Source of the DNA: Mesodorylaimus sp. YZB2_4
Lineage: Eukaryota > Nematoda > Enoplea > Dorylaimida > Dorylaimidae
Direction of reading: 5' to 3'
Length of the DNA stretch: 64,000 nt
Assembly (NCBI GenBank): GCA_030248295.1
Contig: JASANH010001333.1
Span: forward strand, 62,001-126,000
Of this stretch, positions 11,231 to 22,415 are shown one piece after another (within the stretch, counting starts at the first letter, position 1; each line of letters begins with the position of its first letter). Both the position numbers and the translations under genes were made by a program. The notes below the pieces were generated by a model, which was given only the letters and a program-made list of their open reading frames with translations, was not told the origin of the DNA and made no database searches.

Positions 11231-11860
11231 AGTCAGAGCGTGAGTGGTGATATGGTATGACGGTAAAGGCCAAGCGGCCCCTTTGGTTTAGACTTGCTCC
11301 TTGCATTTTTTTCCTTGAATTTTCTTATCGCCGCCAGCTGTTCCCTCCAGCATTTTCTTAGTACAGTAGTATCTTGCGCCAGCTTGCCTTCGTGTTTTAG
11401 AGACTTCATGAAAGTGTAAGGCATCTTGGTAGTAAAGGACCTCTCCGAAAAAGATAATGAGACTGGTTCAAGAGACAGACTGCAAGATGGAGCAATGAAA
11501 AAGCTGTTTGTCCTCTGCGTCCGCGGCATAGTATCCTGCGGCCTGACATCTGTAATAGGCATGTTTGGCGTGTGAGAAGGTTGTGTATTTGGCTGCCTTG
11601 ACCAGCCGCCTTACACACGGAGCAGTGTGTTGGCTTGCGCTCGCTGCTCCATACGCTCTCTCCATGCGAGACAGAAACCCGTCGGGTTGATGTCTCCTGA
11701 CGCCTGGTCAACTGTTTGCTCAATTTTTCTCTCCTCATTGCTGTGCGGCATTATAAACCTGATTTTTTTATTTCGACCAATATGTAGCACATGTACAGTA
11801 GCCTGATCAACGTGGCGCACAACGAATAAGCCACGCCTGAGCCTTGAATCCCATTTCATG
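11231..11860 (-). other. Overlapping minus-strand ORFs, possible decayed mobile element
   Basis: Three minus-strand frames overlap across 11233-11859 and look like one coding region broken by frameshifts. A cysteine pair (THCSVC) lies about 20 residues before further Cys residues, as in some transposase zinc-binding tails, but I cannot place the family. A stretch at about 11660-11710 matches, in inverted orientation, the dispersed repeat seen at 18371 and 51005 (CATCAACCCGACG core), so at least part of this is repeat-derived. Confidence 0.3.
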
Positions 11861-11939
11861 AGTAACGAAAGACGAGCTTGAGAATCGTCAAGAGATGGTT
11901 TTATAATGCGGATTTTGTGGTGCGTATGATTTTGTTATC

Positions 11940-12000
11940 AGGCACAAAAATGCACAGTACAAAAATGTATGCAAAAATGCACACACAAAAATGTATGTGC
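11940..12000 (+). repeat. Short tandem array of an ACAAAAATG-like unit
   Basis: About five imperfect copies of a unit close to CAAAAATGCACA or CAAAAATGTATG lie in 60 bases. Simple sequence; no function inferred. The remainder of 12000-12606 has no gene. Confidence 0.6.
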
Positions 12001-12606
12001 ACGAGCATAGCGGACTTATCGGCCCATACTTTACGAAAAGAATGCCGTCGGTCTTTTGTGATGTGCCCGTACGAAACTTCATTTGTCCCATACAGTGGCT
12101 TTGTCTGACGTTGAGACGGGTGTCCTCGCTATCAGTTTTGGGTTATGTGGCAGCAATAACTCTTTATGTCGATTTTCCAGGGCCATATCTCATTCTATCT
12201 TCTGCTTGCACAGCATGTGAACTCTATTTCTATACGTTCTGATCGTCAGAATTGCATCAGGAAGGTTTCGAGGCATTTATCTGCATTTTATCTGATATCC
12301 GTATGTACATATGGATAGGTAACACCGGTAACGCGGTAGGGAGGATCGCTTGCATTCATTTCAAATCAAATTAACGAGACTTGGTATAAATTACTCGCGT
12401 GGGCTGTGGTTAAGACTTGTATCACATGTGCCAACGACAGCATCAATTAGTGCGGGTATTAAATTTGACCACTGCAGTAATTGGCTTGTCTTGTCTTAAC
12501 TTCACACTGCATTACTTTGTGGTTGACCTTAGTTTCCTCATGGAATGGTGGTATCATTCATACCTCAGGGAACCCTCAGTTTGGTCAAGTTTGAACAATA
12601 AGCTCA

Positions 12607-14478
12607 ATGCCTATTGTAATAAGAAAACGTAAATCTGTCCTTTTGGCTTCGACTTCCGTGTCTACCAAATCGTCAATATCGAAGATACTGGCTTCCCTCA
12701 AAAGAAATATTAAAATTTACTGGGTTCGAATTGTTGTTTGGTCAATCGGTACTTTTCTGTTGACTGCCTCGACTGTGAATCAATTTGTTCCCCTTTTGGA
12801 TGATTATAGAACCAACAATGTGGCTACACAACTTTCGGTTTTAAAAAACCAGCACGTTGGCCCTCCAAATTTGACAATCTGCCTTCCCTACCACAGCGGT
12901 GCGCTGTCCACTCTCGCGAATTGGCTAGTGAGACGTAGCAAGCATAATACGACTGCAGGAGAATGCATCTGGTGCCAGGATATGCAAAATTATAATCTGG
13001 ATGTATGGAATGAAGAAAATTTTCAATTGCCAAAAATTCGATCACGAGAGGATCATTTATTGCAAATAACTATGTTCGAAAATGCAATTGCTGTTTCTTT
13101 AGTCAAAAAATTATTTAAACATATTGATACTAGTTCAAATATTCTGGCCTTAAATTATAGTGATTTTAATTGGAATGAGGTCGTATTTGATTCAATTTAC
13201 AGAACTCTGTCTTGCATGTCATACCGAGATGTATGGCAGCTCTTCAAGTCGTCGAGCGAGAATTGCACTGGCACTACTGATGGTTCGTGTTCACATCCGT
13301 GCACTGGTTTCGATCATTCCCAATTAGACTTTATGTCAAAGAATGCCATCGATCAGCTTTTTCAGCATGTTTTAAATTATATTAACTTATATTTACGAAT
13401 AAATGCCGTGGTCAATGGAAGACAAAAAGCGACTTTTTTGGAGCACAGAGAGGCGTTCACTATGCGAGGAGAAGAATTTTGTTTTCCTTTTTTTCCAAAC
13501 TCAAGTAAAGAAGATTTCTTTTTTATGCCTTTCGCCAACACGAGTACGATTGTGATGGAGCCTCCTTGGGTCCGTTTCAATCGGACAGGACAACTTCAAA
13601 TTTGGGAAAACGAGGCAATATTATATTGTTCTTCAGTCAATTTATACACGGCTGTCTATCGAACTGATCTGAACGATTTGCACTATGCGCATATAAACAG
13701 GGAATACATAAGTTTAGCCTATGCAATACAGACTAGGATTATTGAGACAAGGAAACATACAGTCTGCCACGAAGATAAAACGCCAGTTCAAATTTGTCTG
13801 GCGAAACTACAATTATCGAAAGCTGTGGAATCTTGCAAATGCATTCCATTTAAACTACGATACCTTTTGCCAGCAGATTTTTCGTTGCCACTGCCCTATT
13901 GCAATTCGACTGCTTATTCATATTGCACTAACGCACTGAATCACAACATTGAAATTAATGGTCCAAAATGTAGCAATAAATGTGAATATATTTATCTTAC
14001 TTGGAAGACATTTTTGCGGGTTAAACACGACGATTCGAATGCCAAAATGGTATTCAAAATTAACTTGGTAGATATGGAAACTCCTTTTGTAGAATTCAAA
14101 ATTGCGGCCAAAGACACGCCAGAAAAATTTTTATTACAAGTTGGCGCACTGATAAATCTACATTCGGGTATCAGTGGTTTTACACTTTGCGTTGTGGCAT
14201 CATATTTAATTGATTTTATCAGAGCAAAAAAGCGTCAAAGAGATGATAAAACGCAAGGAACGCCTGCACTGAGAAGAGCTGATTCTTATTTGCAAACTGT
14301 ATCGTCGCATTGGGATTTCGGGACAAGCAACTCAGTGAGGATAGCGATGGAGGAGAGGCAATACAATTCAGGGTCTGGATACGTTACGAGAGAGGAAGTG
14401 AATATTGTAGTGGCGAATATTCTCGAACAAAAATTGAGGACTATCAAGATAAGGGGGGAAATGAACTCGAAATTGTGA
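12607..14478 (+). CDS. DEG/ENaC family sodium channel subunit, intronless
   Basis: Single exon, 623 residues, ATG at 12607. The family forms trimeric amiloride-sensitive cation channels at the plasma membrane, opened by acid, peptides or touch. A cytoplasmic N terminus leads to TM1 at about 40-60, followed by the family signature PPNLTICLP (about 86-94). A large extracellular domain holds many N-glycosylation sites. It ends in the Cys-rich block with ICLAKLQL, ESCKCIPF, YCNST, YCTN, KCSNKCEY. TM2 is about 512-540 and contains SGISGFTL; the G-I-S triplet (521-523) matches the G-x-S selectivity filter. The usual post-TM1 phenylalanine is replaced by Pro. The absence of introns in a family that usually has many suggests retrocopy origin or intron loss, but the frame is intact. 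Subfamily and activating stimulus are not deducible. Confidence 0.92.
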   Translation: MPIVIRKRKSVLLASTSVSTKSSISKILASLKRNIKIYWVRIVVWSIGTFLLTASTVNQFVPLLDDYRTNNVATQLSVLKNQHVGPPNLTICLPYHSGALSTLANWLVRRSKHNTTAGECIWCQDMQNYNLDVWNEENFQLPKIRSREDHLLQITMFENAIAVSLVKKLFKHIDTSSNILALNYSDFNWNEVVFDSIYRTLSCMSYRDVWQLFKSSSENCTGTTDGSCSHPCTGFDHSQLDFMSKNAIDQLFQHVLNYINLYLRINAVVNGRQKATFLEHREAFTMRGEEFCFPFFPNSSKEDFFFMPFANTSTIVMEPPWVRFNRTGQLQIWENEAILYCSSVNLYTAVYRTDLNDLHYAHINREYISLAYAIQTRIIETRKHTVCHEDKTPVQICLAKLQLSKAVESCKCIPFKLRYLLPADFSLPLPYCNSTAYSYCTNALNHNIEINGPKCSNKCEYIYLTWKTFLRVKHDDSNAKMVFKINLVDMETPFVEFKIAAKDTPEKFLLQVGALINLHSGISGFTLCVVASYLIDFIRAKKRQRDDKTQGTPALRRADSYLQTVSSHWDFGTSNSVRIAMEERQYNSGSGYVTREEVNIVVANILEQKLRTIKIRGEMNSKL

Positions 14479-15001
14479 GGCTCTCCAGGTGATATTGTTG
14501 AGTTCTATGAACTTTTTTGTCCAATTTATGCCATAAAGCCGCTTTTGAACTTGCCTGCCACCTGAGAGCTCTAAGGTGTCATCTCAAAATACCCCCTCCG
14601 GGTCATGAGAAAGAAGAAGGCGTCTAATCGGAAGGTCGTGGTCTGAATCTTCTGATTTGAAGATGGAAAGGGATTTGATGTAGACTGGACGTCTGATTTT
14701 TTTTCGTTTCTGACCACATCAAATCAGACGCAAATCAGAAATAGGGGAACGTCCAAATTAGAAGGCCAATGGCGCAGCAGAAGCGGTGTCGCCCTATAAG
14801 ACCACGTGTCTTATAGAAGAGATTTATTACTCAACCGCACCGAGTACGCACAGGCATAACGCTGATTAGTCAAAATGAGCATCAACCCAAGGGCAATAGT
14901 GCACCGACACAAAACAAACAAACAACACACATCAGACAAAGGGAGACCAGTTCCACACACTGCAATCACCAGGTATCACCAGACAGGGCTAACATCAGAG
15001 G
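14479..15001. other. Intergenic with short inverted segments
   Basis: No gene. Bases 14690-14735 contain GTCTGATTT and AAATCAGAC in opposite orientation, a small hairpin-like remnant next to the transposon copy that starts at 15002. Confidence 0.4.
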
Positions 15002-15586
15002 CCGTACCACAGAAAGCAGGTAGGGGGTACCTTTTGGTAAAAATAGGCCTACCTGGAGGTAGAGACAGGGCTATCCTCACCCTTACCAGTACCACAGAAA
15101 GAGCAGCTACAGGGAGCCAGCTGGTAGAGGTAGGTGTCTACCCTTATCATTTGGCTACCCTGCTCTGAATGAGGGTAGCCAACGAGTAGGGAAAGAAATC
15201 AATACGAAAGAGCGCGCAAAAGATGGGGCGGCTGCGCAGGATGATAGACAATGTGTAGGATAAGGTAGTCAACCTATCTAAATGCGAAAGAATGTCAGCC
15301 TTTCTCCTCGGCAGCCTTGGCTATTTCATGTGTTGCCGCCACTGATAATGGGTAGAAAAACCTGTTTCCTTCCAAGTGCAGACTTATTAGCGGAGCTTGA
15401 CAGAAAAACGTAATGGATTGCTGGCAGCAAAGATCAGGTAGTTCTATCTTTTCCCTACCCGCATTTAGTGGTAGCGGTAGGCCTGTCTCTACCTCTACCC
15501 ATTACCAATTGGTAATCCTATCTTTTGGCACCCCCTACCTCTACCAAACGGCAGTGCCCTACCTCTATCTGCTTTCTGTGGTACGG
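15002..15586 (+). mobile_element. Non-autonomous TIR transposon, copy 1 (585 bp)
   Basis: The left end CCGTACCACAGAAAGCAG is mirrored at the right end (CTGCTTTCTGTGGTACGG, ending 15586). The interior is rich in GGTAGAGGTAG/CTACCTCTACC motifs near both ends. A second copy lies in the same orientation at 16326-16905 and is alignable throughout. No transposase frame is present. A clear target-site duplication was not established by eye. Confidence 0.85.
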
Positions 15587-15689
15587 GTCCAGACGAGGTC
15601 ACTCTCATTTGCCTAACTTGATCTTCATTCCCCCTTACAGCCCGTTGTCGCATGCAAAACTGTGGTAATGCTGGCGGGTGACTGACGGC

Positions 15690-15835
15690 CTGTTACTTCT
15701 ACTGTGAGGTAATCACTACCCAACCGGGTTGAACCTCGCCCGCCCAGTTCCCCCACCGGTTTTGCTAATAACGCCAGCACTCATGGTGTGATAAGCAAGA
15801 CCGTCAGGCGCCTATCTCTCACGTCATAGGTGTAA
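15690..15835 (-). repeat. SINE family S2, 3' fragment (minus)
   Basis: The reverse complement contains the shared S2 tail: GTCTTGCTTATCA followed by CCGGTGGGGGAACTGGGCGG. The same tail occurs at about 31985-32080 (+), 40725-40800 (+) and 35905-36005 (-). Confidence 0.65.
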
Positions 15836-16006
15836 TAGGCGCGGATGGGCGTGCCTGGTACTGGCTCACGATCAGTAGAGACAGGTCGGTTCCCTGACAC
15901 AGTGCACTGTTCGGTGCAGATAAGTCCATCAACCCTGTTACGCAAGGCAGGTTCCCTCTGACGTCTACACTAAGAGTACTTCCGACGAGGGCATCTGGGG
16001 CCGGTT

Positions 16007-16113
16007 TCACAATCAGCTAGGACATGTCCTAAAGTTAGGCCGATAAAATCGCATTGATGTAGGATAGGAGTTGTGGTGTCCTAATATCTAGGACATGTCC
16101 TAGCTGATTGTGA
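16007..16113. mobile_element. 107-bp MITE with perfect 25-bp TIRs
   Basis: Bases 16007-16031 (TCACAATCAGCTAGGACATG and five more) are the exact reverse complement of 16089-16113. Each arm also holds the palindrome GGACATGTCC. Only 57 bp separate the arms. It lies between the two 580-bp transposon copies. I see no related copy elsewhere in this window. Confidence 0.85.
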
Positions 16114-16325
16114 TGATGCCAGCCCGAGCGTCCTAGAATTATAACGAGCGAAAAATTAGGGTCTGGTTCAGATTCCACTTGACGGTAGTGGGCCTAGAGC
16201 CTCGTGTGCAAGACCTGCGAACGCGCTCAATAAGTCATTGCGCCTGCTTCATACTGAAAATGGGCTAACCAGGCAGTCATTGCGAGCAGGACAAATCTTT
16301 CTGGCCTGTATTCTTTCTCCAGATG

Positions 16326-16905
16326 CCGCACCACAGAAAGCAGGTATGGGGTACCTTTTGGCAAGATAGGCCTACCTGGAGGTAGAGACAGGGCTATCTT
16401 CACCCTTACCAGTACCACAGAAAGAGCAGTTGGAGGGAGCCTGATAGAGGTAGGCGTCTACCTCTATCATTTGGCTACCCTGATCCAGAGGAGGGAGACA
16501 ACGGGTAGGGAACGAAATCAATACTAAAGAGCGCGCAAAAGATGGGACGGCTGCACAGGATGATAGACAGTGTGTAGGATAAGGTAGTCAACCTATCTAA
16601 ATGCGGAAGGATGTCAGCCTCTCTCCCCGGCAGCCATGGCTATTTTTAATGTTGCCGCCGCTGATTATGGGTAGAAAAACCTGTTTCCTTCCAAGTGCAG
16701 ACTTTTTAGCGGAGTTTAACAGAAAAACGTAATGGATTGCTGGCAGCAAAGATCAGATAGTTCTATCTTTTCCCTACGCGCATTTAGTAGTAGCGGTAGG
16801 CCTGTCTCTACCTCTACCCGTTACCAATTGGTAATCCTATCTTTTGGAACCCCCTACCTCTACCAAACGGTAGCGCCCTACCTCTATCTGCTTTCTGTGG
16901 TACGG
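16326..16905 (+). mobile_element. Non-autonomous TIR transposon, copy 2 (580 bp)
   Basis: Same element as 15002-15586, in direct orientation. The left end reads CCGCACCACAGAAAGCAG (one change) and the right end CTGCTTTCTGTGGTACGG. Scattered substitutions across the body show that the two copies are not the product of a very recent event. Confidence 0.85.
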
Positions 16906-17798
16906 GTCCAGTTCACAAATGCCACATTTCTGCGCACTCGAGGGTGAAGGGACGTCACACAAAACATATCTATATACCCACCTTGCAGTCGAACTGTAGT
17001 GGCAGCAAGCGTAGAAGGCAGACGCCCGACACCCATCCGGCCATTGGCAGTTATCACCCAACACTTTTAATTTGCAATGCCTTGTTTTTGCCTAACAGAT
17101 GTTTCCGCTTGTTCTTCATAGAGCGCATGTTTTGGATAGGCTCGAAAGTGAAGAAACTAGTTACTGTTGTCAGAGCAACACGATCTCCCTGTTTATGTGA
17201 CTTAGTCTCCTGTTTGCACGAAAAATACCCACCTGCGATGTCTAAACAACGTTGTCAAAGTGGGTGCGATATGCAAAAATACCGAGGGCGTTCGATTGTG
17301 TTTCAGGTGCGCCCTGCAGTCGCTTTCAAACAACATCGAGAGAACTAGAGTACAGTAGTTGGTGAGGTCATGGGGATATGACTGCGGTATAGGGGTGTTT
17401 TGGATGTTTCTCAAAAAGGGAGGGATGGATTTAGAAGGTCCTTTATCGTGCGTGAGAGCAAGACCCTATTTTCTCGGAAGTGATAAACAGGGAAGGGAAG
17501 CATACCGCGAGCAGGAACTCGAAACTACATGCATGCACCTATGCCAGAAAACAGGTCCGTCTCGACACCTATTTTCCTCACGCACGGGAGGACTCCGTGC
17601 GATCAAAAGGTTACCCTCGGGACACCTGTGACGGCCTAATACGCAGCAATACGAAGATGACGAAGGAAATGTCACCGCTCCGTAACAACTGTAAGCCTCG
17701 GCCAGCGAGGTCGGGGAGCGCAAATCTATTCTTCAATGTAGCTTCGATTTCAGACTTTGCTACAGACAAAATAGATTCGCTTTGGGATCGCGGAAAAA
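16906..17798. other. Intergenic upstream of the first CTLD-PAN gene
   Basis: No recognisable gene. Bases 16918-16945 resemble the reverse complement of the S1 SINE tail seen at 56000. The long frames at 16944-17348 and 17480-17866 have no domain motifs and overlap the first lectin exon in the wrong frame. Confidence 0.45.
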
Positions 17799-20502
17799 AT
17801 GAAGTTGCCACTGAGTTCGAGGCTGATAGCCTTGCTTCTTCTCAGATTATCCGTCATTTTTGGTAAATGGTCAAGAATCGATGTTTTTCCGAGTCTAACC
17901 CAGCTATGCTTTAGGTCAAGGCTGCACTTTGTTTTGCCCTTCTGGATTCAAAATGACGCTAAACAATTGTTGGTGGTTTCCTTCCGGCTTCACGCCATCA
18001 GCAATGGGAACCTATGCTCAGATCGAGGCTAAATGTCGAAGTCTTCACCCTGCCGCTCACATCATGTCTATCACATCAGCGGATGAACAGAATATGGTGG
18101 TGGCAAAGTTGGCGTAAGTTAAGAGTAAGATGTTCATTCTGGGCAGGTCCTACAGTGGGTTTGAAAAAGAACAAACCCAGCCCCAACTGATTATTTGTAG
18201 TCAAACCCATACCAACCCAAAAACTTATACAGTACCGCACACTTTCGGAAAAATTAACCCAAGCTATTTACCCGTGTAAAAGGCTGAATAGGTCTAAATT
18301 AAAGATGATACTGCATGGGGCTGATGGCCTCGAAAACCCTCTAGGCAGGCCTCCGAATCGTAGGAGGCTGAGGCATCAAGCCGACGGGTTGCTGCCTCGC
18401 ATGGAGGAGCGTATCGAGCGGCGACCTGAAGCACTGAATCCAGCGGCAAAGTCAGGGCAACAAATACATACAATCTTCCCCGCAGGCCAAACACACCTAT
18501 CATACTCGTTCTGAGAATGTAGAGTGATCCCATACAAACAATTTTGAGCATCCTCACATGCTGAGCATGTAAGCACTAAAAAGAAGAAAGGATGAGACCC
18601 ATCCCTTTTACGTCTCTTCATCGCTGCAATAAACAGAAACTCGGCGTATCTGATGTCAGACGATCCATGCAGCTATGTAACCCTGGCGGTGGTGCAGCAG
18701 TCGGAGGTCAGTTTGTGAACCCTGGCTGACCTTGCACGCCAGGCCGTGGGTGACTCACCGAGTACTGTCGTGGTCTCCGAGCGGAGAGACGGAAGCCAAA
18801 CTAGGAGACAGTCTCTGCTGTCGTCGACCGGCAGACGAGGTTCAAAGCCCGCCCGCCATCGTCCGCGGAAGTCGGTGTCCAGTCCAGGATGCCCGCATGG
18901 AGGTGCTTTTTAAGTGAGACGCTGCTGTTTGCTGGTTCCCTTACAGCCTTTCTTATCATGCTTTGAAAAAAACTGAAAAAATGTCAGCGTTACGATTCTC
19001 CGCACTGAGGCTGCTAGAAAATTTGTGAGTGTGACTGCACGTTGATGCTTGTCAGCTGTGGTCATACCAGGAACAACATGCTTCTACGACGCATAGCCGT
19101 CAGGGCGTGGCAGCTTGCCCTACGCAGAGATGATTCCTTCTTTGACTGATATCGCTGGCTGGACCTAATCACTTTGGTGGGTTGGGTTTTAAAAAAAATA
19201 ATTTCTCACATCCCCAAACCACTGAAGCCTCGAAACCTAACCAGCCTGAAACAGAAACCGAAAAAATGTGTTGGGTATCCATTGGCGGAACTGACTTTCT
19301 GATCCAGCTTTTTAATATTGCTTCAATTGTGAAAATACTCTTGATTTTACTTCAGGACCTACTTTCTTGTGGTATCAAAATACGTTACTTACATCGGCGC
19401 CACAAGTGATGCCTCTGGTACATTTAGCTGGCAGGATGGATCGGCCTGGAGTTATGTGCCAAGCAACTCCGACATGACCACTCCGAACACTTGTGCCTAC
19501 ATGGCAGCGGGGGTACCATTTTATTGGTCGAGCGGTTGGTGCGAATACACAAGCGGATTTTCCTTCTGCAAAATGGCTCCTTTGAGTAAGCTTGCATTTG
19601 AATCGGATGTTTATGCAAATTCTGGTCGCCATGGGCGACAAACTTTTTCCCAGCAAGGTTTCTTGTTGGCAGATCCTATTGACTTACTGTATTTAGGAGT
19701 AGTTATCCTCTGATCGCCAAAGACTCCGACCACAAGCCCCAGCTACGCAGAGCAGCGAGTGCATGTTCGGCGAATGCCCTTGAATGTGCTCTTGGTGATG
19801 TTCGATGGCATAGGATGAGACTGACGTGGGAGCGCGAGATCATATTTGACCTACCTCCAAACGTAGGTGTGCGAGCTTGAGGATAGGAACACGAAAGTCC
19901 ACCACTCGCTGCTGGAACCCAACGTGAGAGAGAGATGTCGCTCAAGCAGACAGCCAATTATGCCAAAGACAGTAATCCAGCGAGTGCTCCCAGAGTGGCC
20001 TCACTGACCAGAATCATTGTCCAACAATTCCCAGGCCTGCATCCCACCCTGCTTCCTGTGAGGGCGTATCCCATTGCCTCCCATCATATGCCTTGAGTTT
20101 TGATATGGCCGTTTTAGGCACCTGCACAACGCCCGCTCCAGGCCAAACATCTCCACCGACGACGCCGACGACGCCGATGCCGAGTAAGGGGTCACAATGG
20201 CTCGACCGCCCATCTTGTAAGCGTCCTATTTTTCAGCATGTCCACCCACCTCGACCACCTACGCCGACTACGTCAAGCAACCGCAGGACGGGTACCTGAG
20301 TGTGGCCGAGTTCGCCACACTGACCGGAATGTCATTCCAACAATGCGCAGTGGCCTGCACGACACAGAGATCTCAGTGTTTTAGTTTCGATTGGAACAAG
20401 GTCACATTGGAATGTCGTCTGATGACTGAATCCACATTCATTGCGGGATGTCAACAGATGTTCCTCGATCCAGACTGGGTACACTACGACATGATCCTGT
20501 AG
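17799..20502 (+). CDS. Secreted C-type-lectin-like / PAN domain protein (paralogue A)
   Basis: Five exons: 17799-17862, 17915-18113, 19356-19585, 20118-20183, 20237-20502; phases agree throughout and give 274 residues. Exon 1 is a signal peptide (MKLPLSSRLIALLLLRLSVI). Exons 2-3 encode a CTLD with CTLFCPSGF, NNCWWF, HIMSITSADEQN and, later, FSWQDGSAWSY...CAYM...FCKM. Exon 4 is a short Thr/Pro-rich linker (PPTTPTTPMP). Exon 5 is a PAN/apple-like domain with QCAVACTTQ and CFSFDWNKVTLECRLM. The canonical Ca2+/sugar residues (EPN or QPD, WND) are not visible, so sugar binding is doubtful. The protein is probably extracellular and adhesive or immune-related. The 1.24-kb intron 18114-19355 contains SINE and TIR repeats. 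The same exon layout occurs in the paralogue at 22973. Confidence 0.87.
18310..18510 (+). repeat. Dispersed repeat S3 copy
   Basis: Carries CATCAAGCCGACGGGTTGCT and ends in CCGCAGGCCAAACACACC. Related copies occur at 33840-34015, about 51000-51125, about 57985-58110 and, in part and inverted, 11660-11710. The conserved tail is CTTCTCCACAGGCCAAACA. No Pol III boxes are obvious. Confidence 0.6.
18690..18980 (+). repeat. SINE family S2 copy
   Basis: Aligns with 31665-31985: GGCGGTGGTGCAGC head, TGACCTTGCACGCCAGGCCG, GTGGGTGACTCACC, GGAAGCCAAAC, then AAAGCCCGCCCGCCATCGT and GAGGTGCT. It ends in an A-rich stretch after CTTATCATGC. It sits inside the lectin intron. Confidence 0.7.
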
Positions 20503-20725
20503 GAGGCATAACTGTAACTTACCGATTGCTTTTGTCAGCAATAGAAAAAACAGCTTTCACAAAGATGTGCCTCGTATGACGTACATTTTGTTATTTCAAA
20601 TATTTTATGGTTTTATAAACTGTACGCACTTATGGATACCATATTTACTGTATTTGTCAAAAGTGCATTTCATACTATATGTCAGGGGAAATATTGGGCC
20701 CATGCTCAATGTTGGATGACTAACG
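20503..20725. other. 3' flank of CTLD-PAN gene A
   Basis: AT-rich; no canonical AATAAA was located. No gene. Confidence 0.4.
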
Positions 20726-21155
20726 GGCCAAGCACTTGGTCTGACAAGCACTCCCAAGGGTCCCTTTTGCAATTAAGAATTTCGACTTATTCTTAGACAA
20801 AGTGCATTGTAGAATCGATGTTGGAATATTAAGAAAAAGAGTATGATATTCAAATTTGCTCACGCGTTTTCTTTGGAATAGCCAAAATTCTGGACCTCCA
20901 GCACCCATGCGAGTAAAGTCGAAATTCTTGATTGATTGAGAAATAAAATTTTCGACTTTTGAAATAATTGAAACAGGGGTCCAAAATTTACCCACTAGCT
21001 CGAGTAGTGAATTTGAATATCGCACTCTTTTTTTCAATATTCCGACATCAATTCTAGAGTGCGCACTTACTGTACATAGGTAAGTCGAAACTTTGTGAAG
21101 TACTGTGCCCCTGGCCATCAAACGAGGACTTTGGGTAAGTCGCTTACACCTTGGC
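20726..21155. mobile_element. Fold-back element of about 430 bp
   Basis: Arms at about 20726-20866 and 20998-21155 are imperfect reverse complements. For example ATATTAAGAAAAAGAGT (20828) is mirrored by ACTCTTTTTTTCAATAT (about 21027), and AATTTCGACTTATTC by TAAGTCGAAACTT. The pairing continues toward the centre (CCAAAATTCTGGACC / GGTCCAAAATTT). The minus-strand open frame spanning it (20720-21157) is a by-product of the palindrome, not a gene. Confidence 0.75.
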
Positions 21156-21296
21156 AAAAGACTGTATTAAGCCCAGACAAAAGACTGTACAGTATGTCAG
21201 ACTGACTATGTGAGCGTAAATCTGTACATCACGAAACATGATAACCAGCGATCCATAATCAAGCTTTGTAAGACTGCTATAAAATTGAGTGTGAAT

Positions 21297-22415
21297 GCTA
21301 AGTAAGCTAGACCCCGGATAGGGTCAGTCGGGTCGGGTCGGTTAAGGTCACTTATTTGAAAGATCGGGTCGAACGGGTCGAAAATACAGCAATTTTGCAA
21401 GTTTCTACTATTAACAGTTACAGAAACCTTCTAATATCTGTTCGACTCCAGGATTTACAGAATTTGCTTCATGCATGCTCGCATAAAGTCTTTCATTCCA
21501 CGTTCTCATTCTGCGTAACTTCCAAGAATGTCAGATAAATTGTAAGCTGTGAGAATGACCAATTTTTCTGAGTAATTTCTAAGCAAGGAAGGGTCCATTT
21601 GTAAGAGTTCTCATTAACATTCTTGTCAACTCTGATGAATTGGTGGGACTAGTCATACTCTAAGAAGGAATTGATAATTTTCAGCAGGTCGTACTTGTAT
21701 CTACAATCACATTTGATTCCTGAATATGACATAACTTCCTGGGTATACCTGGCTGGAAGAGCAATAATCTGTACCCAAACACCAAATCTGCTCCAATAAT
21801 AGCCCCTCGACCACCATCCATGTTAGCTGTGTTCAAAAGTCACAGGTACCCTCCACAGTCCTCCATCAGTAGCAAAGATTCTTGACAGGAGCGTGTCGGC
21901 ACAATATGGCTTTGTAAGCAATATCTTTTGTGAAGACTAGATGCAACTCTGACTTGGGATCAACGCTGTATACAACATTTAGGTATTTCTTTGTTTAGCC
22001 AGTAGCCTCTCTCTGACTCCAAAAGTTATGACAGAGTTGTCTCCATTATTAACGCCTATTATTCGGACTGGTTAAATCTTGTCTCTAGTGGACAGACCCG
22101 TCGCTTTTAGATCTACTAAGGTTTTAAAAAAATTATTTGACCACTGTTGTGGGAAATATGAAGGCACGTTATTGCATTTACTAAAGATAACTAGGGAATA
22201 TCAAAAGATGAAAATTCGCCTGCATGAGATGTGTCCATCTCATGTTTTCTCACAGTCACCTTTACACCAACGCCACCTCGTTCTGAGGATTTGTGATTGG
22301 TTTTTATCGCGAGGAACTTCGGCTGCCTACAGTATAACGAGTTCGGGTCAGGGACTTTCGGGCTGGGCCGGGTCGGGTCGTTCAACCCGACCTGATCCGG
22401 TGTCTTGCTAAGACA
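21297..22415. mobile_element. Probable TIR element with GGGTCGGGTC subterminal repeats
   Basis: CTAGACCCCGGATAGGGTCA near 21309 is mirrored, with changes, by CCTGATCCGGTGTCTTGCTA ending near 22411. Both ends carry clustered GGGTCGGGTCGG motifs. The interior has no transposase. Boundaries are approximate. Confidence 0.5.

Larger units (their letters stand above)
18145..19250. mobile_element. Repeat-filled intron: GGGTTTG-rich TIR-like ends around two SINE-type repeats
   Basis: An AGGTCCTACAGTGGGTTTG end at about 18145 and a GGACCTAATCAC segment followed by GGTGGGTTGGGTTTT at about 19162 resemble the ends and subterminal GGGTTTGGGT repeats of the element at 28491-28980. Between them lie a repeat at about 18310-18510 and an S2 SINE at about 18690-18980. 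Boundaries are approximate. Confidence 0.45.

Noticed and set aside
20720..21157. 145-residue minus-strand protein
   Set aside because: The frame spans both arms of a fold-back element and has no domain motif.
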